64,000 bases of DNA from Flavobacteriales bacterium UBA2104 (GCA_002331485.1 DCYS01000027.1:1-64000); one strand, 5' to 3'; counted from the first letter of the stretch, positions 44,956-54,200 are shown. Made by a program: numbers and translations. The notes: generated by a model not told the origin, from the letters alone.

Positions 44956-46268
44956 TCTACTGTTTTTGCAACATACTGACCAATTTTTCTGCCATACTTC
45001 AAGCTAAGGTCTAGTGTTTTCTGAAAATGTATCCCTCCATAAAATCGCGAGATAGATATTTCCTCAGACATTTCTGTAAACGAGGAATAGGTTCTGGGGG
45101 AACCATCGATATCTTTCCTGTAATCGTTCGTATGATCTGTAAACTCCAGGGTATCACCAAAAACCGACTTCATTACTTCAGATGCTGCTCCACTCTGAAA
45201 AGAATGTCCTGAAGGAAACTCAGGAAAAGGTGGGCTGGCCAACCTAGAATTAAAATTAGGGTCTATGTAACGCTGTATGTAAGAAATTGGGCGGATGAAG
45301 TTGAACTTGTATTTCAGGTGAAAAGAAGAAATAAACGCTTCATTAACGGCAATTCCAAGTTTTACGTATAGCTCAAGCGCCTTTTCTAAACCTATGTTTT
45401 GCTTTTCTGCTACCGTTTGAGCAATGGTGAAAAAATGTCCTGACGGCGTACCAGAATAACCCGCACCATCAGCCCAGTATTCAGCAATGACCTCATACTT
45501 TGGGTCGTCTGACTTACTGTTTTCAAGTACCTTAAGTGCTTCCTCATACATAATCGTCCCTGGAACAGTATCAAAAGGAAAGATCTGCATATCAGCAGCT
45601 ACGCTTTGACTTTCTGGTAATATAGGTCTATTAGTTCCCCAAAAAGGAACCTGAGCATTCAAATAACCAGGAAAGGTTCTTGACCAGCATGAAACACATG
45701 CTTTTGGTTCAAAGTCACTTGGATAATTTCTTTCAAACCCGTCATCTGCTCCATCGGTTTTTGACCAATCAATAATAGCTTTTGCTATTTTTTTACCATA
45801 ACAGACCGAATGTTCGATCCTTTTCTCTTTTTTACCGACAGAGTAAACATTCTTAATTGAATCGTGGAGATGTTGTAAATGCTTCTTGTTTGAAGGGGGC
45901 ATCGCGCGATACATATAACTCAGTAATTCATAATTTGCTGTGTTAATTGCCAACTCCCAGCTTACCCTTCTCTTTTTAACTTTCGGTCTTTCATACCCAT
46001 TGAGCTGACCATCTAAAGACTGTAAGCTAGGTAAAAGATCTACCGTAGTTTCATACATTCCAATTGTAATATATCCATATGCCCTGCCGCTGATCGCAGC
46101 AGTAAAACCAACCGTGTTTCTAGTCAAGTCAAAAGCCTCACTCAAATAAACATGGTGTATATTAAGGCAATTCTTATTTGTTTCTCCATCTTTTGGTGTT
46201 GTATTAGCGAAAGACAAAAAACTACACAACAAACTGATTACAAGAAAGAAATGTCGGTTCGGTTTCAT
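44943..46268 (-). CDS. Exported vanadium-haloperoxidase/PAP2-family enzyme
   Basis: This 441-residue protein has a signal peptide (MKPNRHFFLVISLLCSFLSFA). Its C-terminal half holds the vanadate/phosphate-binding set of the PAP2/vanadium haloperoxidase superfamily: KYKFNFIRP (~319-328), PSGHS (~352-356) and SRFYGGIHF (~405-413). The K-x6-R / PSGHS / SR-x5-H arrangement fits. The large N-terminal helical region fits vanadium-dependent haloperoxidase-like proteins better than small lipid phosphatases. Whether it is a haloperoxidase or an acid phosphatase cannot be read from the sequence. It overlaps the CRTAC1-like gene by 13 bases, and a candidate -7 (minus strand, 46281-46274) lies 5 bases before its ATG. 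Confidence 0.85.
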   Translation of the reverse strand: MKPNRHFFLVISLLCSFLSFANTTPKDGETNKNCLNIHHVYLSEAFDLTRNTVGFTAAISGRAYGYITIGMYETTVDLLPSLQSLDGQLNGYERPKVKKRRVSWELAINTANYELLSYMYRAMPPSNKKHLQHLHDSIKNVYSVGKKEKRIEHSVCYGKKIAKAIIDWSKTDGADDGFERNYPSDFEPKACVSCWSRTFPGYLNAQVPFWGTNRPILPESQSVAADMQIFPFDTVPGTIMYEEALKVLENSKSDDPKYEVIAEYWADGAGYSGTPSGHFFTIAQTVAEKQNIGLEKALELYVKLGIAVNEAFISSFHLKYKFNFIRPISYIQRYIDPNFNSRLASPPFPEFPSGHSFQSGAASEVMKSVFGDTLEFTDHTNDYRKDIDGSPRTYSSFTEMSEEISISRFYGGIHFQKTLDLSLKYGRKIGQYVAKTVECKK

Positions 46269-46273
46269 CTTAG

Positions 46274-46281
46274 TAAAGTTA
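46274..46281 (-). promoter_or_regulatory. -7 element of the haloperoxidase-like gene
   Basis: Minus-strand TAACTTTA fits TAnnTTTG except for its last base and lies only 5 bases from the ATG, implying a leaderless or nearly leaderless transcript. Confidence 0.35.
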
Positions 46282-46310
46282 TTTATTTTTAATCAGAATA
46301 CAATTTTTTC

Positions 46311-46318
46311 TACTTTTG
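46311..46318 (+). promoter_or_regulatory. -7 element of the PQQ/FG-GAP propeller gene
   Basis: TACTTTTG is an exact TAnnTTTG match, 3 bases before the ATG at 46322. It covers the alternative TTG start at 46316, which argues for the ATG and for a leaderless message. Confidence 0.4.
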
Positions 46319-46321
46319 AGT

Positions 46322-47770
46322 ATGGATTCAAAAATACTTCTTTTTGCTTTAGCTTTTCTTACATCGATCTTTACATATGGACAAAGCAGGGTATGGCGAG
46401 TAGATGTTGAAGGAGCAAGCTTCTTCTCTTCTCCCAGAGCAATAGATCTAAATAATGATGGAATACTCGATATCGTTATTGGAGGTGGTGTTGAAAACAA
46501 CCCAAGTAAAAACGGAGTAATTGCTATTGATGGTAATTCGGGCGATGTTCTGTGGACGGTTAAATCACGCACTCAAATCTATACAAGTGCATTGTTTCAA
46601 GACATCAACGGTGATACTATTCCTGATGTTTTCATTGGTGGGCGTGCTGCAAATTATTTTGCTATTGATGGTTCAAATGGAGAGCTTTTATGGGAGTTCT
46701 TTGAAGGTGGACAAAACGAGTCAAGAAAAGCTGGTTTTCTAAATTTCTTCGGCACACAATTCATTCATGATATAGACAATGATGGTTTTAAAGATCTTCT
46801 GGTCACAAACGGAGGAGATTATCTTGCAGATTCTACTGTAAAAGATCGACCAACAGCTCGATTAATGGTGCTAAGTTCAAAAACAGGAAAAATACTCAAA
46901 AGCGCAAGAATGCCAGATAATAAAGAATCATACTATGCTCCTCATATTATTGGTATATCTGGAAAAGAACATGTTGTTTTTGGAACGGGTGGAGAAACAA
47001 TAGGGGGTTCGATTTTTATTGCTCCCTTAGAAGAATTTCTGGAAGAAGGATCACTGCAAAATGCCAATGCCATTGTTTCAGATTCTCTGAAAGGATTTAT
47101 TCTAAACAGCGTTTCAACTGACTTGAATAATGATGGTCAAGCAGATATCGTTTGTGCAGGAATGAATGGAGAATTGTTTGCTATTGATGTGTTGACAAAG
47201 AATAAGATTTGGTCCAAGAAGTTTTCCAGTCGGGAATGCTATGTAACACCATCGTTAGGTCATTTTAATGCTGATGATACTCCAGATGTATTTGCGATCC
47301 TGGCAAAAGGGACCTTTCCACAATATAGTATGTTTGAAATATTGGTTGTTGATGGAGAAACTGGTGATGTGATCTTGAGACGAGAACGAGGGTTCAACCA
47401 ATTTTCACCAGCCGCAGTTATCAATTTTGATAAAGACGAGGTTGATGAGATCGTTTACCTGGAAAACAAAGTTGTTGACCCTTCTACATACAGCATAGAA
47501 AATAAACTGTGCATATATGATGTTGAACAAACAAAAGCAACTTTTCTAGGTCCTCAACGCCAGGGAATGTCCATGGCTTCAGCTCCTTTAGTTGTTGATC
47601 TTGGAGGGAATGGAGATTTTGAAGTGGTTGTGTGTTCTTCAACTATTCCTAAAAAAGAAGGACAGCTTCCAAAAGGAACGATAGAGTGTATTACACTTCC
47701 AAAAAGTGTTAGTAGTGTTAGATGGCCCGGTTATTTAGGACCTAACGAAAACGGAAAGCTAGATAATTAA
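46322..47770 (+). CDS. Exported PQQ-like/FG-GAP beta-propeller protein
   Basis: This 482-residue protein has a signal peptide (MDSKILLFALAFLTSIFTYGQ). The first blades contain AIDLNNDGILDIVIGGG, GNSGDVLWTVKSR, DINGDTIPDVFIGG and GSNGELLWEF, mixing FG-GAP calcium loops with PQQ-like 'G-x-x-L-W' blade ends. Later blades are similar (DLNNDGQADIVCAGMNGELF; VDGETGDVIL). It ends WPGYLGPNENGKLDN. The fold is therefore an eight-bladed BamB/quinoprotein-like propeller, periplasmic or on the surface. No PQQ-enzyme active site is evident. It is divergent from the haloperoxidase-like gene (53 bases between starts), so the two may share regulation. The next gene follows after 6 bases. Confidence 0.85.
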   Translation: MDSKILLFALAFLTSIFTYGQSRVWRVDVEGASFFSSPRAIDLNNDGILDIVIGGGVENNPSKNGVIAIDGNSGDVLWTVKSRTQIYTSALFQDINGDTIPDVFIGGRAANYFAIDGSNGELLWEFFEGGQNESRKAGFLNFFGTQFIHDIDNDGFKDLLVTNGGDYLADSTVKDRPTARLMVLSSKTGKILKSARMPDNKESYYAPHIIGISGKEHVVFGTGGETIGGSIFIAPLEEFLEEGSLQNANAIVSDSLKGFILNSVSTDLNNDGQADIVCAGMNGELFAIDVLTKNKIWSKKFSSRECYVTPSLGHFNADDTPDVFAILAKGTFPQYSMFEILVVDGETGDVILRRERGFNQFSPAAVINFDKDEVDEIVYLENKVVDPSTYSIENKLCIYDVEQTKATFLGPQRQGMSMASAPLVVDLGGNGDFEVVVCSSTIPKKEGQLPKGTIECITLPKSVSSVRWPGYLGPNENGKLDN

Positions 47771-47776
47771 AAAGAG

Positions 47777-48511
47777 ATGCACCAAGTAGAAAACCATAGC
47801 TGTAAGACTTGCGAAGGAGTCGTTGATCCAGGTAAATATTGTCCTGATTGCGGTCTTCATAATATTGGAAAGAAGTCAGGGTTGTGGAATTTCATTTTAG
47901 AAGGTGTTGAGCAGATTGTGTCATTAGAAAAAGGTTTTATTCAAGGCTTTAAAAACTCCTTAATTAACCCTCGTAATATCGTCATGGATTATTATTGTGG
48001 TTATCGAAACCATAGTCCTTCTCCAGGAAAAATGGTGCTTTATACTTTACTTTCTTTAGGAGTTCTTTACCTGGTCTTTGGAAGAATCGGTGCTTTAGAC
48101 GTAACTATATCTGGTGAACAAAAAGATGATTTCAATTCCCTAAAACTTTTTATGATCATCTTAATTCCTTTCATGGTTTTATCATCCAAGTTTCTCTATT
48201 GGAAGTCATTTAAAGGTTTAGTAATTCACATGGTAAGCATTGCGTTTTTGTTTCTTCCACGATTTATAATCCTTGTGGTAGCCTTTACGTTGGCAAGTTA
48301 TATTTCTGAAGAACCGACACTGTTTTTATCTGTTGGTTTACTTTTTACACTCATATGGTTTTTCTATACCAATGCCATAGCTTTAAATGTTAAAGGAGTA
48401 ATAAAAAGATCCTTGTTTGCCTTGGCTCACTTAGCCATATTTATCGGGCTACTTCTTTTTACAATTATCATCCTATTGCTTTCAACATTTGCAACAGTTC
48501 AGGTTGGGTAG
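47777..48511 (+). CDS. DUF3667-like membrane protein with N-terminal zinc ribbon
   Basis: This 244-residue protein opens with a zinc ribbon (CKTCEGVVDPGKYCPDCG, two CxxC pairs). A conserved cytoplasmic stretch follows (IVSLEKGFIQGFKNSLINPRNIVMDYYCGYRNHSPSPGKM), matching the DUF3667 pattern, then about five transmembrane helices from residue ~90. DUF3667 proteins are widespread in Bacteroidota with no known function. It is in the same unit as the propeller gene (6-base gap) and converges with the CocE-like gene over 7 bases. Confidence 0.75.
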   Translation: MHQVENHSCKTCEGVVDPGKYCPDCGLHNIGKKSGLWNFILEGVEQIVSLEKGFIQGFKNSLINPRNIVMDYYCGYRNHSPSPGKMVLYTLLSLGVLYLVFGRIGALDVTISGEQKDDFNSLKLFMIILIPFMVLSSKFLYWKSFKGLVIHMVSIAFLFLPRFIILVVAFTLASYISEEPTLFLSVGLLFTLIWFFYTNAIALNVKGVIKRSLFALAHLAIFIGLLLFTIIILLLSTFATVQVG

Positions 48512-48518
48512 TTTCGTT

Positions 48519-50369
48519 TTACTTGACAACAGGAAATACTATCTGACTACTCCCATAAACAGTATGAAACGCCTCTTCAAAATCGCTTTGTTCAGCTTCA
48601 TAGATACTTCCTACCCATTTTTGAGGGTTGATATCAAACAAAGGAAACATTGAGCTTTGAACCTGTATCATGATCTTGTGTCCTTTCTTGAAGGTATGGT
48701 GCACATCTAGAAGCGGAACATTTACACGATCCATTTCATTTGGAGTGAATGGCTTTGGCTCTTCAAAAGAGTCTCTATACCTACCCCTAATGTACCCCAA
48801 TCTCACCAATTTTTGATATCCATTCATTTTAATGCCTTCTGGATCAGTTTCAACCGGTTTTCTATCCAGGGGAAGGACATCGATTACTTTGACATAAACG
48901 TCTGCATCCTGATGATCAGTTGCAAAGTCTATAAGCGCTTGTATCTTCCCAGAAACAGTGATGTCTTCTGTCAAAACATCAGAAGTAAAAGTTAGAACAT
49001 CGGGGCGCTTACTTGCGAACCGCTGATCGTCGTTCATATAATGTTTTGGCGCCATTCGATGAAAGTGATTGCCTTCAATGAAAGGAACAGGGTTTTCTGG
49101 GTCAGAATAGAACCTAGACGCTCCATCTTCTTCTTTACGACTCAACACCCCTTCTTTTGACAAATAAAACGTTAAACTATCTGATGCTTTTTGAAATGGA
49201 TTCGAGTTGAAGTTTTCCCACTCATGCGTTCCCATATTCCACACTTTTGCCGAGAAATCTGGAGCTGTTCCACGTTCCTTAAGATAAAACTCAAAGTATG
49301 GGTGTTCTACCTCGCGTTGAAAACGTTCAGACACACTGTCTCCGTAGAATATATTTCCAAGACTGTACTGTCCTTGTCGACGTTTATTATGTCCATGCGA
49401 CCATGGCCCTAATACTAACTGTGGTTCAAGCTGAGGGACTTCTTTATCTAATTTCTGATAAGAGTTCAAGATCCCGTATAGATTTTGCTCATCATTCCAC
49501 CCACCAACGACCATAACTTTACATTTGGCGCGATTCAGATAGCTGATCCAGTCTCTTTTTTGACGAAACTCATCGTAATCCGGATGATCTTTTATTTGTT
49601 GCCAAAAAACGTTTTCGGGATGTAACATCTTTTCTAACTCTGTTAAAGCTTGTTGAGATCTGAAAAACTCATAATAATCAGCATTGAGTTCATTTTCCTC
49701 ATCAATTACATATGGAGCGTTAAAGTCAACCGTATGTCCTTCTTTAGATGGGTTTGGCATTGCCACACCGAAATAATCCAATACAGGTAAATAGTTTAGC
49801 GCAAATAAGCCATATCTATTGAAATCCTCAAAGTAAAAGTTAGTAACTGGCGCCATTGGCATAACGGCTTTGAGGTTTGGATGACCCGTTGTACTCGCTA
49901 GTAAAGCCGTATGACCTAGATAGGAATTTCCATACTGGCCTATGTTTCCATTAAAGTTCTTAAGGTTCTTTTTTAGCCAATCATACGTATCATAAGAGTC
50001 AGTAACCTCATCCGTTTTCTTTTTATCAAAGAAGGAATATGGTGGTTTCGTGTTCTCGAAAGTACCTTCGCTCATATATCGCCCCCTCATGTCTTGAAAA
50101 ACGAAAATATATCCAGATTCCAGCAAGTGCGGATTATGAGTGATAGACTTCATCTTCTCATCACCATAAGGAGCGCAACTATACGGTGTTCTTTTTATTA
50201 AAACTGGAAGTTTTTCTTCAGCATTACCTGGTTGATAGATTGATGTAAAAAGCTTTACTCCATCACGCATTTCAATGTAAACCTCTTTTTTGACGTAATC
50301 CTCGTAAGTGTACTGACCAAAAGTTGTAAAAAACACGAAAACACTAAATCCTAACAGTATAAATTTCAT
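48519..50369 (-). CDS. Exported CocE/NonD-family hydrolase
   Basis: This 616-residue alpha/beta hydrolase has a signal peptide (MKFILLGFSVFVFFTTFGQ). The opening VYIEMRDGVKLFTSIYQP and the RTPY and QDMRGRYMSEG segments are hallmarks of the CocE/X-Pro dipeptidyl-peptidase family. The nucleophile elbow is GNSYLG with S149. The catalytic Asp/His region lies around GGWNDEQNLYG and LGPWSHGHN. The C-terminal ~200 residues form the jelly-roll domain (TFTSDVLTEDITVSGKIQALI, GHKIMIQVQSSMFPLFDINP). It is expected to cleave esters, amides or dipeptides in the periplasm; the substrate is unknown. Single gene with its own divergent promoter region. Confidence 0.92.
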   Translation of the reverse strand: MKFILLGFSVFVFFTTFGQYTYEDYVKKEVYIEMRDGVKLFTSIYQPGNAEEKLPVLIKRTPYSCAPYGDEKMKSITHNPHLLESGYIFVFQDMRGRYMSEGTFENTKPPYSFFDKKKTDEVTDSYDTYDWLKKNLKNFNGNIGQYGNSYLGHTALLASTTGHPNLKAVMPMAPVTNFYFEDFNRYGLFALNYLPVLDYFGVAMPNPSKEGHTVDFNAPYVIDEENELNADYYEFFRSQQALTELEKMLHPENVFWQQIKDHPDYDEFRQKRDWISYLNRAKCKVMVVGGWNDEQNLYGILNSYQKLDKEVPQLEPQLVLGPWSHGHNKRRQGQYSLGNIFYGDSVSERFQREVEHPYFEFYLKERGTAPDFSAKVWNMGTHEWENFNSNPFQKASDSLTFYLSKEGVLSRKEEDGASRFYSDPENPVPFIEGNHFHRMAPKHYMNDDQRFASKRPDVLTFTSDVLTEDITVSGKIQALIDFATDHQDADVYVKVIDVLPLDRKPVETDPEGIKMNGYQKLVRLGYIRGRYRDSFEEPKPFTPNEMDRVNVPLLDVHHTFKKGHKIMIQVQSSMFPLFDINPQKWVGSIYEAEQSDFEEAFHTVYGSSQIVFPVVK

Positions 50370-50491
50370 CCTCCTTATTTTAAACGTGAACGAATATAAC
50401 TAAAAGAAAACAGTCTGTTCAAGTTGAATGGGGCAATAAAATAGTTGGTTTTTGGTTTGTATTGTTTACTATTGCTTAAAACTAGTGCCTT

Positions 50492-50968
50492 ATGAAATCG
50501 GTTTCATTTACTCTGATGTTTCTTTTTTGCTTTTGTGGTTACTCTCAAGACAACAAAATCAGATCAATTTATTTAGAATTAGGGGGTAGCGGAGGTTTAG
50601 GCTCTATAAATTACGAAGCTTCTATTTTTCCATCTCTAAAGTCAGATTTGCATCGAAACACTTGGCGTGCAGGTTTCAGTGTTGCTCCTATTGATAAAAA
50701 CAATGGTACAGGGTTGGTTTTTCCGATAATGATAAACTCTCTGATCGGAAGAAAAAACCACTTATTAGAACTAGGTGTTGGACAGGGTGTTACTATCACT
50801 ACTCGAGGAAGTTTCTTTACACTCACAACTGCTGCTGTAGGCTATCGATTTGAATCTTCGGCAAAACCATGGTTTTTTAGAGCAACCTATACACCTTTAA
50901 TTTCATACTTGGTTGACTTTCAAGTTCAACAGTGGGGAGGAATCAGTTTAGGCTATCGTTTTAAATAA
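50492..50968 (+). CDS. Small exported outer-membrane beta-barrel-like protein
   Basis: This 158-residue protein has a signal peptide (MKSVSFTLMFLFCFCGYSQ). Its mature region is a set of alternating amphipathic strands (IYLELGGSGGLGSINYEASIF, HLLELGVGQGVTITTR, AAVGYRFESSAKPWFFRATYTPLISYLV) ending in GGISLGYRFK, whose C-terminal aromatic-containing strand is typical of outer-membrane barrels. Length suggests an eight-stranded barrel. The specific family is not recognised. The next gene starts 5 bases after its stop, so it probably shares a transcript with the lipoprotein. Confidence 0.65.
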   Translation: MKSVSFTLMFLFCFCGYSQDNKIRSIYLELGGSGGLGSINYEASIFPSLKSDLHRNTWRAGFSVAPIDKNNGTGLVFPIMINSLIGRKNHLLELGVGQGVTITTRGSFFTLTTAAVGYRFESSAKPWFFRATYTPLISYLVDFQVQQWGGISLGYRFK

Positions 50969-50973
50969 AGTTT

Positions 50974-51726
50974 ATGAACAAATTCACATTAATCATTTTG
51001 ATATTTACATTCTTGTCTTGCAACAAGAAGGAGTATTTTGACGGCGTTACTTCATACCAAGATGACTTCGAAAGTTATACATCTTTAGATGATCTGTTGA
51101 TAGAAGATGAAACGTACTGGTCTTTTACTCAAATCACTCGTAGTTCAAACTCTATTACTGTTGATTCAAGCTTCGCTCATACAGGAAGCAAATCACTATT
51201 ATTTGAAGGTAACCCAACTGATGAATCGGGAGCTTCAAAGACAAGTATAGCCAAGCAAAACTTTGCTTTTTGGGAAGGGGAAACTGTCTATCTTTCTGGC
51301 TGGTACTATATTGAGGGAGAACAGTCTTTACAATGGATGTTTCTAATGGATCTTGAAGAGCGAACACCAATAGGTGCAGGACCAGGAATGAGGTTGGCGC
51401 TGGTAGACGATCAATTACTAGTTGAGCATAAATACAATGAGCCTAATATCGTACAGTCTGGTGACGTTCTATTTCCGAGAAATCAGTGGGTTCATGTGGA
51501 GTGGGAAGTGTTACTATCTCAAAAAGATAAAGGACGAGTTAAAGTCTGGCAAAATGATCAACTCATAATCGACAAAGAAAATCATCGCACTCTTCCCAGT
51601 GACTTTCTTTATTTTCAACAGGGAACCAAAGGAAGTTACAGTAGCTGTGAAATAGGAATTACTGCAAATTCAGAGGAAAATAATGCTCGAATCTGGATAG
51701 ATGATGTATCCTTCAGTAAGAAATGA
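50974..51726 (+). CDS. Lipoprotein with heparin-lyase-I-like/concanavalin-type domain
   Basis: This 250-residue protein has a lipobox signal (IILIFTFLSC, then NKKEYFD). The mature region reads YQDDFESYTSLDDLLIEDETYWSF, VDSSFAHTGSKSLLFEG, YLSGWYYIEGEQ and WVHVEWEVLLSQKDKGRVKVWQNDQLI, ending in ARIWIDDVSFS. This is the jelly-roll (concanavalin-like) pattern of the polysaccharide lyase/heparin lyase I-like group. Whether it is enzymatic or only binds glycans is not decidable here. It is cotranscribed with the small barrel gene upstream. Confidence 0.7.
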   Translation: MNKFTLIILIFTFLSCNKKEYFDGVTSYQDDFESYTSLDDLLIEDETYWSFTQITRSSNSITVDSSFAHTGSKSLLFEGNPTDESGASKTSIAKQNFAFWEGETVYLSGWYYIEGEQSLQWMFLMDLEERTPIGAGPGMRLALVDDQLLVEHKYNEPNIVQSGDVLFPRNQWVHVEWEVLLSQKDKGRVKVWQNDQLIIDKENHRTLPSDFLYFQQGTKGSYSSCEIGITANSEENNARIWIDDVSFSKK

Positions 51727-51732
51727 AAGCCT

Positions 51733-51759
51733 TATAGATTAAATCTATAGCTATATAGA
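51733..51759. promoter_or_regulatory. Alternating inverted repeats upstream of katG, possible operator
   Basis: TATAGAT (51733-51739), ATCTATA (51743-51749) and TATAGA (51754-51759) form overlapping inverted repeats between the lipoprotein stop and katG, about 75 bases before the katG ATG. They could be a binding site for a dimeric oxidative-stress regulator; no specific regulator can be named. Confidence 0.35.
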
Positions 51760-51831
51760 AATAATTGTTTTTAACATTTAGTTGGAACAAACTAGATTTG
51801 TTGCAGGTTCTAAACATATAATTTCTTAGAT

Positions 51832-54150
51832 ATGAAAAAGTCAATATATTTTTTAAGCGTCTTTAGTTTAACATTTACATATGGGCAAGATAGCGCAGAT
51901 AATGGAAGTAGTGGTTGTCCATTCGGTTTTGGATCAAAAAAAGAGAAAACTGAAACAACTCATCTTAAAATAGAAGACACAACTACAGCAGCGGTTGAAC
52001 AGCACGTTATTGGAATGGGCAGAACGAATCAAGAATGGTGGCCAAACAGACTCAACCTAAACGTTCTGCGCCAACACTCTGAACGAACTAACCCGCTTGG
52101 AGAAGACTTCAACTATGTTGAGCAATTTGAAGAGTTGGATTACGATGCCTTAAAGAAAGATCTAGAGGATTTGATGACAGATTCACAGGAATGGTGGCCA
52201 GCAGATTTTGGTCATTATGGTCCATTCTTCATACGGATGGCTTGGCATAGTGCGGGAACTTACCGAACAGGAGATGGAAGAGGTGGTTCTCGTTCAGGAA
52301 TGCAGCGTTTTGCTCCGATCAATAGCTGGCCAGATAATGCCAACTTAGATAAGGCACGTCGCCTTTTGTGGCCTATCAAACAAAAATTTGGAAACAAAAT
52401 TTCTTGGGCTGATCTTATGATTTTAACAGGAAATGTTGCTCTTGAATCTATGGGGTTTGAAACGTTTGGATACTCAGGGGGCCGTGTCGATGTATGGCAG
52501 CCTAACGAAAATGTTTATTGGGGCCCTGAAGAAAAGTGGTTAGCGGATGAACGCTATTCTGGTGACAGAGAATTAGAAAAACCGCTTGCCGCTGTACAAA
52601 TGGGGTTAATTTATGTAAATCCTGAGGGGCCAAATGGTAACCCAGATCCAAAGTTAGCAGCTCACGATATTCGTGAAACATTCGGACGAATGGGAATGAA
52701 TGATGAAGAAACAGTTGCATTAATAGCTGGTGGACATACACTGGGTAAAACCCACGGTGCAGGGAATGCCTCTCACATGGGGCCAGAACCAGAAGCAGCC
52801 GGAATAGAGCAACAAGGTTTAGGATGGCAAAGTGATTATAAGTCGGGTAAAGGAGCTGATGCGATTACATCTGGCCTTGAGGTAACTTGGACTGCTACAC
52901 CTGCGGAGTGGAGTCATGGATTCTTCAAAAGTCTTTTTGAAAATGAGTGGGAATTAACAAAAAGTCCAGCTGGTGCTCATCAGTGGGTTGCAAAAAACCC
53001 GAAAGTGATGGTCCCTCATGCATTTGACTCTACAAAAATGTTGAAGCCAACGATGTTAACAACTGACTTATCGCTTCGTTTCGATCCAGAATACGAGAAG
53101 ATATCTAGAAGATTTTTAGAAAACCCGAAGGAATTCGAGGAAGCATTTGCAAAAGCGTGGTTCAAATTAACACACAGAGATATGGGGCCAAAATCAAGTT
53201 ATGTTGGGCCCGAAGTCCCAGAAGAAGACTTAATTTGGCAAGATCCTATTCCAGAAGTTGATCACAAATTAGTTGATAAAGAAGACATCAATAAACTGAA
53301 AAAGATGATTCTCTCATCTGATTTGTCAATCGATGAAATGGTTACCACTGCTTGGGCTTCTGCTTCAACTTACCGTGGTTCCGATCGTAGAGGAGGAGCG
53401 AATGGAGCTCATATCCGACTTGAACCGATGAGAAGCTGGGAGGTTAACAACCCAGAAAAATTAAATAAAGTTTTTTCTAAACTAGAGACTATCCAAAAGG
53501 AGTTCAATAAATCAGTTAAAAATGAAGGAAAGAAAATATCAATGGCTGACCTCATTGTATTAGCTGGGTCAACTGGAATTGAAAAAGCAGCGAAGAATGC
53601 AGGCTACGAAGTAGCTGTTCCTTTCACTCCTGGTCGAATGGATGCAAAACAAGAGCAAACTGATGTAGAAGGTATGGCTGTTTTAGAGCCTATGGCTGAC
53701 GGTTTTAGAAATTACTTGAAAACAGAATATACTGTTTCAACAGAAGAGCTTTTAGTTGATAAAGCACAACTTCTCACATTAACAGCACCTGAAATGACAG
53801 TTTTGGTTGGAGGTATGCGTTCACTTGGAGCAAATTATGATAATTCTAACACTGGAACATTTGGAACTAACAAAGAAGAGCTAAACAATGATTTCTTTGT
53901 AAAGCTTCTTGACATGGGAACGGTTTGGGAGGCTACAGATAGTTCGAAAGAATTGTTCGTTGGTAGAGATAGAGAGTCAGGAGATGTAAAATATAAGGCG
54001 ACACGGGTAGATCTTATTTTTGGATCAAACTCTGAATTAAGAGCTCTGGCAGAGGTATATGCTCAAGAGGATAATAAAGAGCGCTTCGTTAATGATTTTG
54101 TTGAAGCCTGGACGAAAGTTATGATGCTAGATCGCTTCGACTTGAAATAA
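51832..54150 (+). CDS. katG: Catalase-peroxidase KatG with N-terminal signal peptide
   Basis: This 772-residue bifunctional haem enzyme removes hydrogen peroxide. The distal triad R135-W138-H139 sits in RMAWHSAGTYRTGDGRGG, and the proximal haem ligand is H302 in GGHTLGKTHG. W138, Y261 and M287 supply the Met-Tyr-Trp adduct needed for catalase activity. The degenerate C-terminal peroxidase copy follows (TTAWASASTYRGSDRRGGANGAHIR). Unusually for KatG, the protein starts MKKSIYFLSVFSLTFTYGQ, a signal peptide, then the CPFGFG segment found at KatG N-termini. It is therefore expected in the periplasm, as for the known periplasmic KatP-type enzymes. It has a strong terminator and a palindromic site upstream. 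Confidence 0.96.
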   Translation: MKKSIYFLSVFSLTFTYGQDSADNGSSGCPFGFGSKKEKTETTHLKIEDTTTAAVEQHVIGMGRTNQEWWPNRLNLNVLRQHSERTNPLGEDFNYVEQFEELDYDALKKDLEDLMTDSQEWWPADFGHYGPFFIRMAWHSAGTYRTGDGRGGSRSGMQRFAPINSWPDNANLDKARRLLWPIKQKFGNKISWADLMILTGNVALESMGFETFGYSGGRVDVWQPNENVYWGPEEKWLADERYSGDRELEKPLAAVQMGLIYVNPEGPNGNPDPKLAAHDIRETFGRMGMNDEETVALIAGGHTLGKTHGAGNASHMGPEPEAAGIEQQGLGWQSDYKSGKGADAITSGLEVTWTATPAEWSHGFFKSLFENEWELTKSPAGAHQWVAKNPKVMVPHAFDSTKMLKPTMLTTDLSLRFDPEYEKISRRFLENPKEFEEAFAKAWFKLTHRDMGPKSSYVGPEVPEEDLIWQDPIPEVDHKLVDKEDINKLKKMILSSDLSIDEMVTTAWASASTYRGSDRRGGANGAHIRLEPMRSWEVNNPEKLNKVFSKLETIQKEFNKSVKNEGKKISMADLIVLAGSTGIEKAAKNAGYEVAVPFTPGRMDAKQEQTDVEGMAVLEPMADGFRNYLKTEYTVSTEELLVDKAQLLTLTAPEMTVLVGGMRSLGANYDNSNTGTFGTNKEELNNDFFVKLLDMGTVWEATDSSKELFVGRDRESGDVKYKATRVDLIFGSNSELRALAEVYAQEDNKERFVNDFVEAWTKVMMLDRFDLK

Positions 54151-54171
54151 TTTTTAATCTCTAATAATACT

Positions 54172-54200
54172 AAAGTGTGGTCATTTGATCACACTTTTTT
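54172..54200 (+). terminator. Intrinsic terminator of katG
   Basis: AAAGTGTGGTCA (54172-54183) pairs with TGATCACACTTT (54186-54197), with one G-U pair, followed by a T run (54195-54201). It separates katG from the glycosyltransferase gene. Confidence 0.75.
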
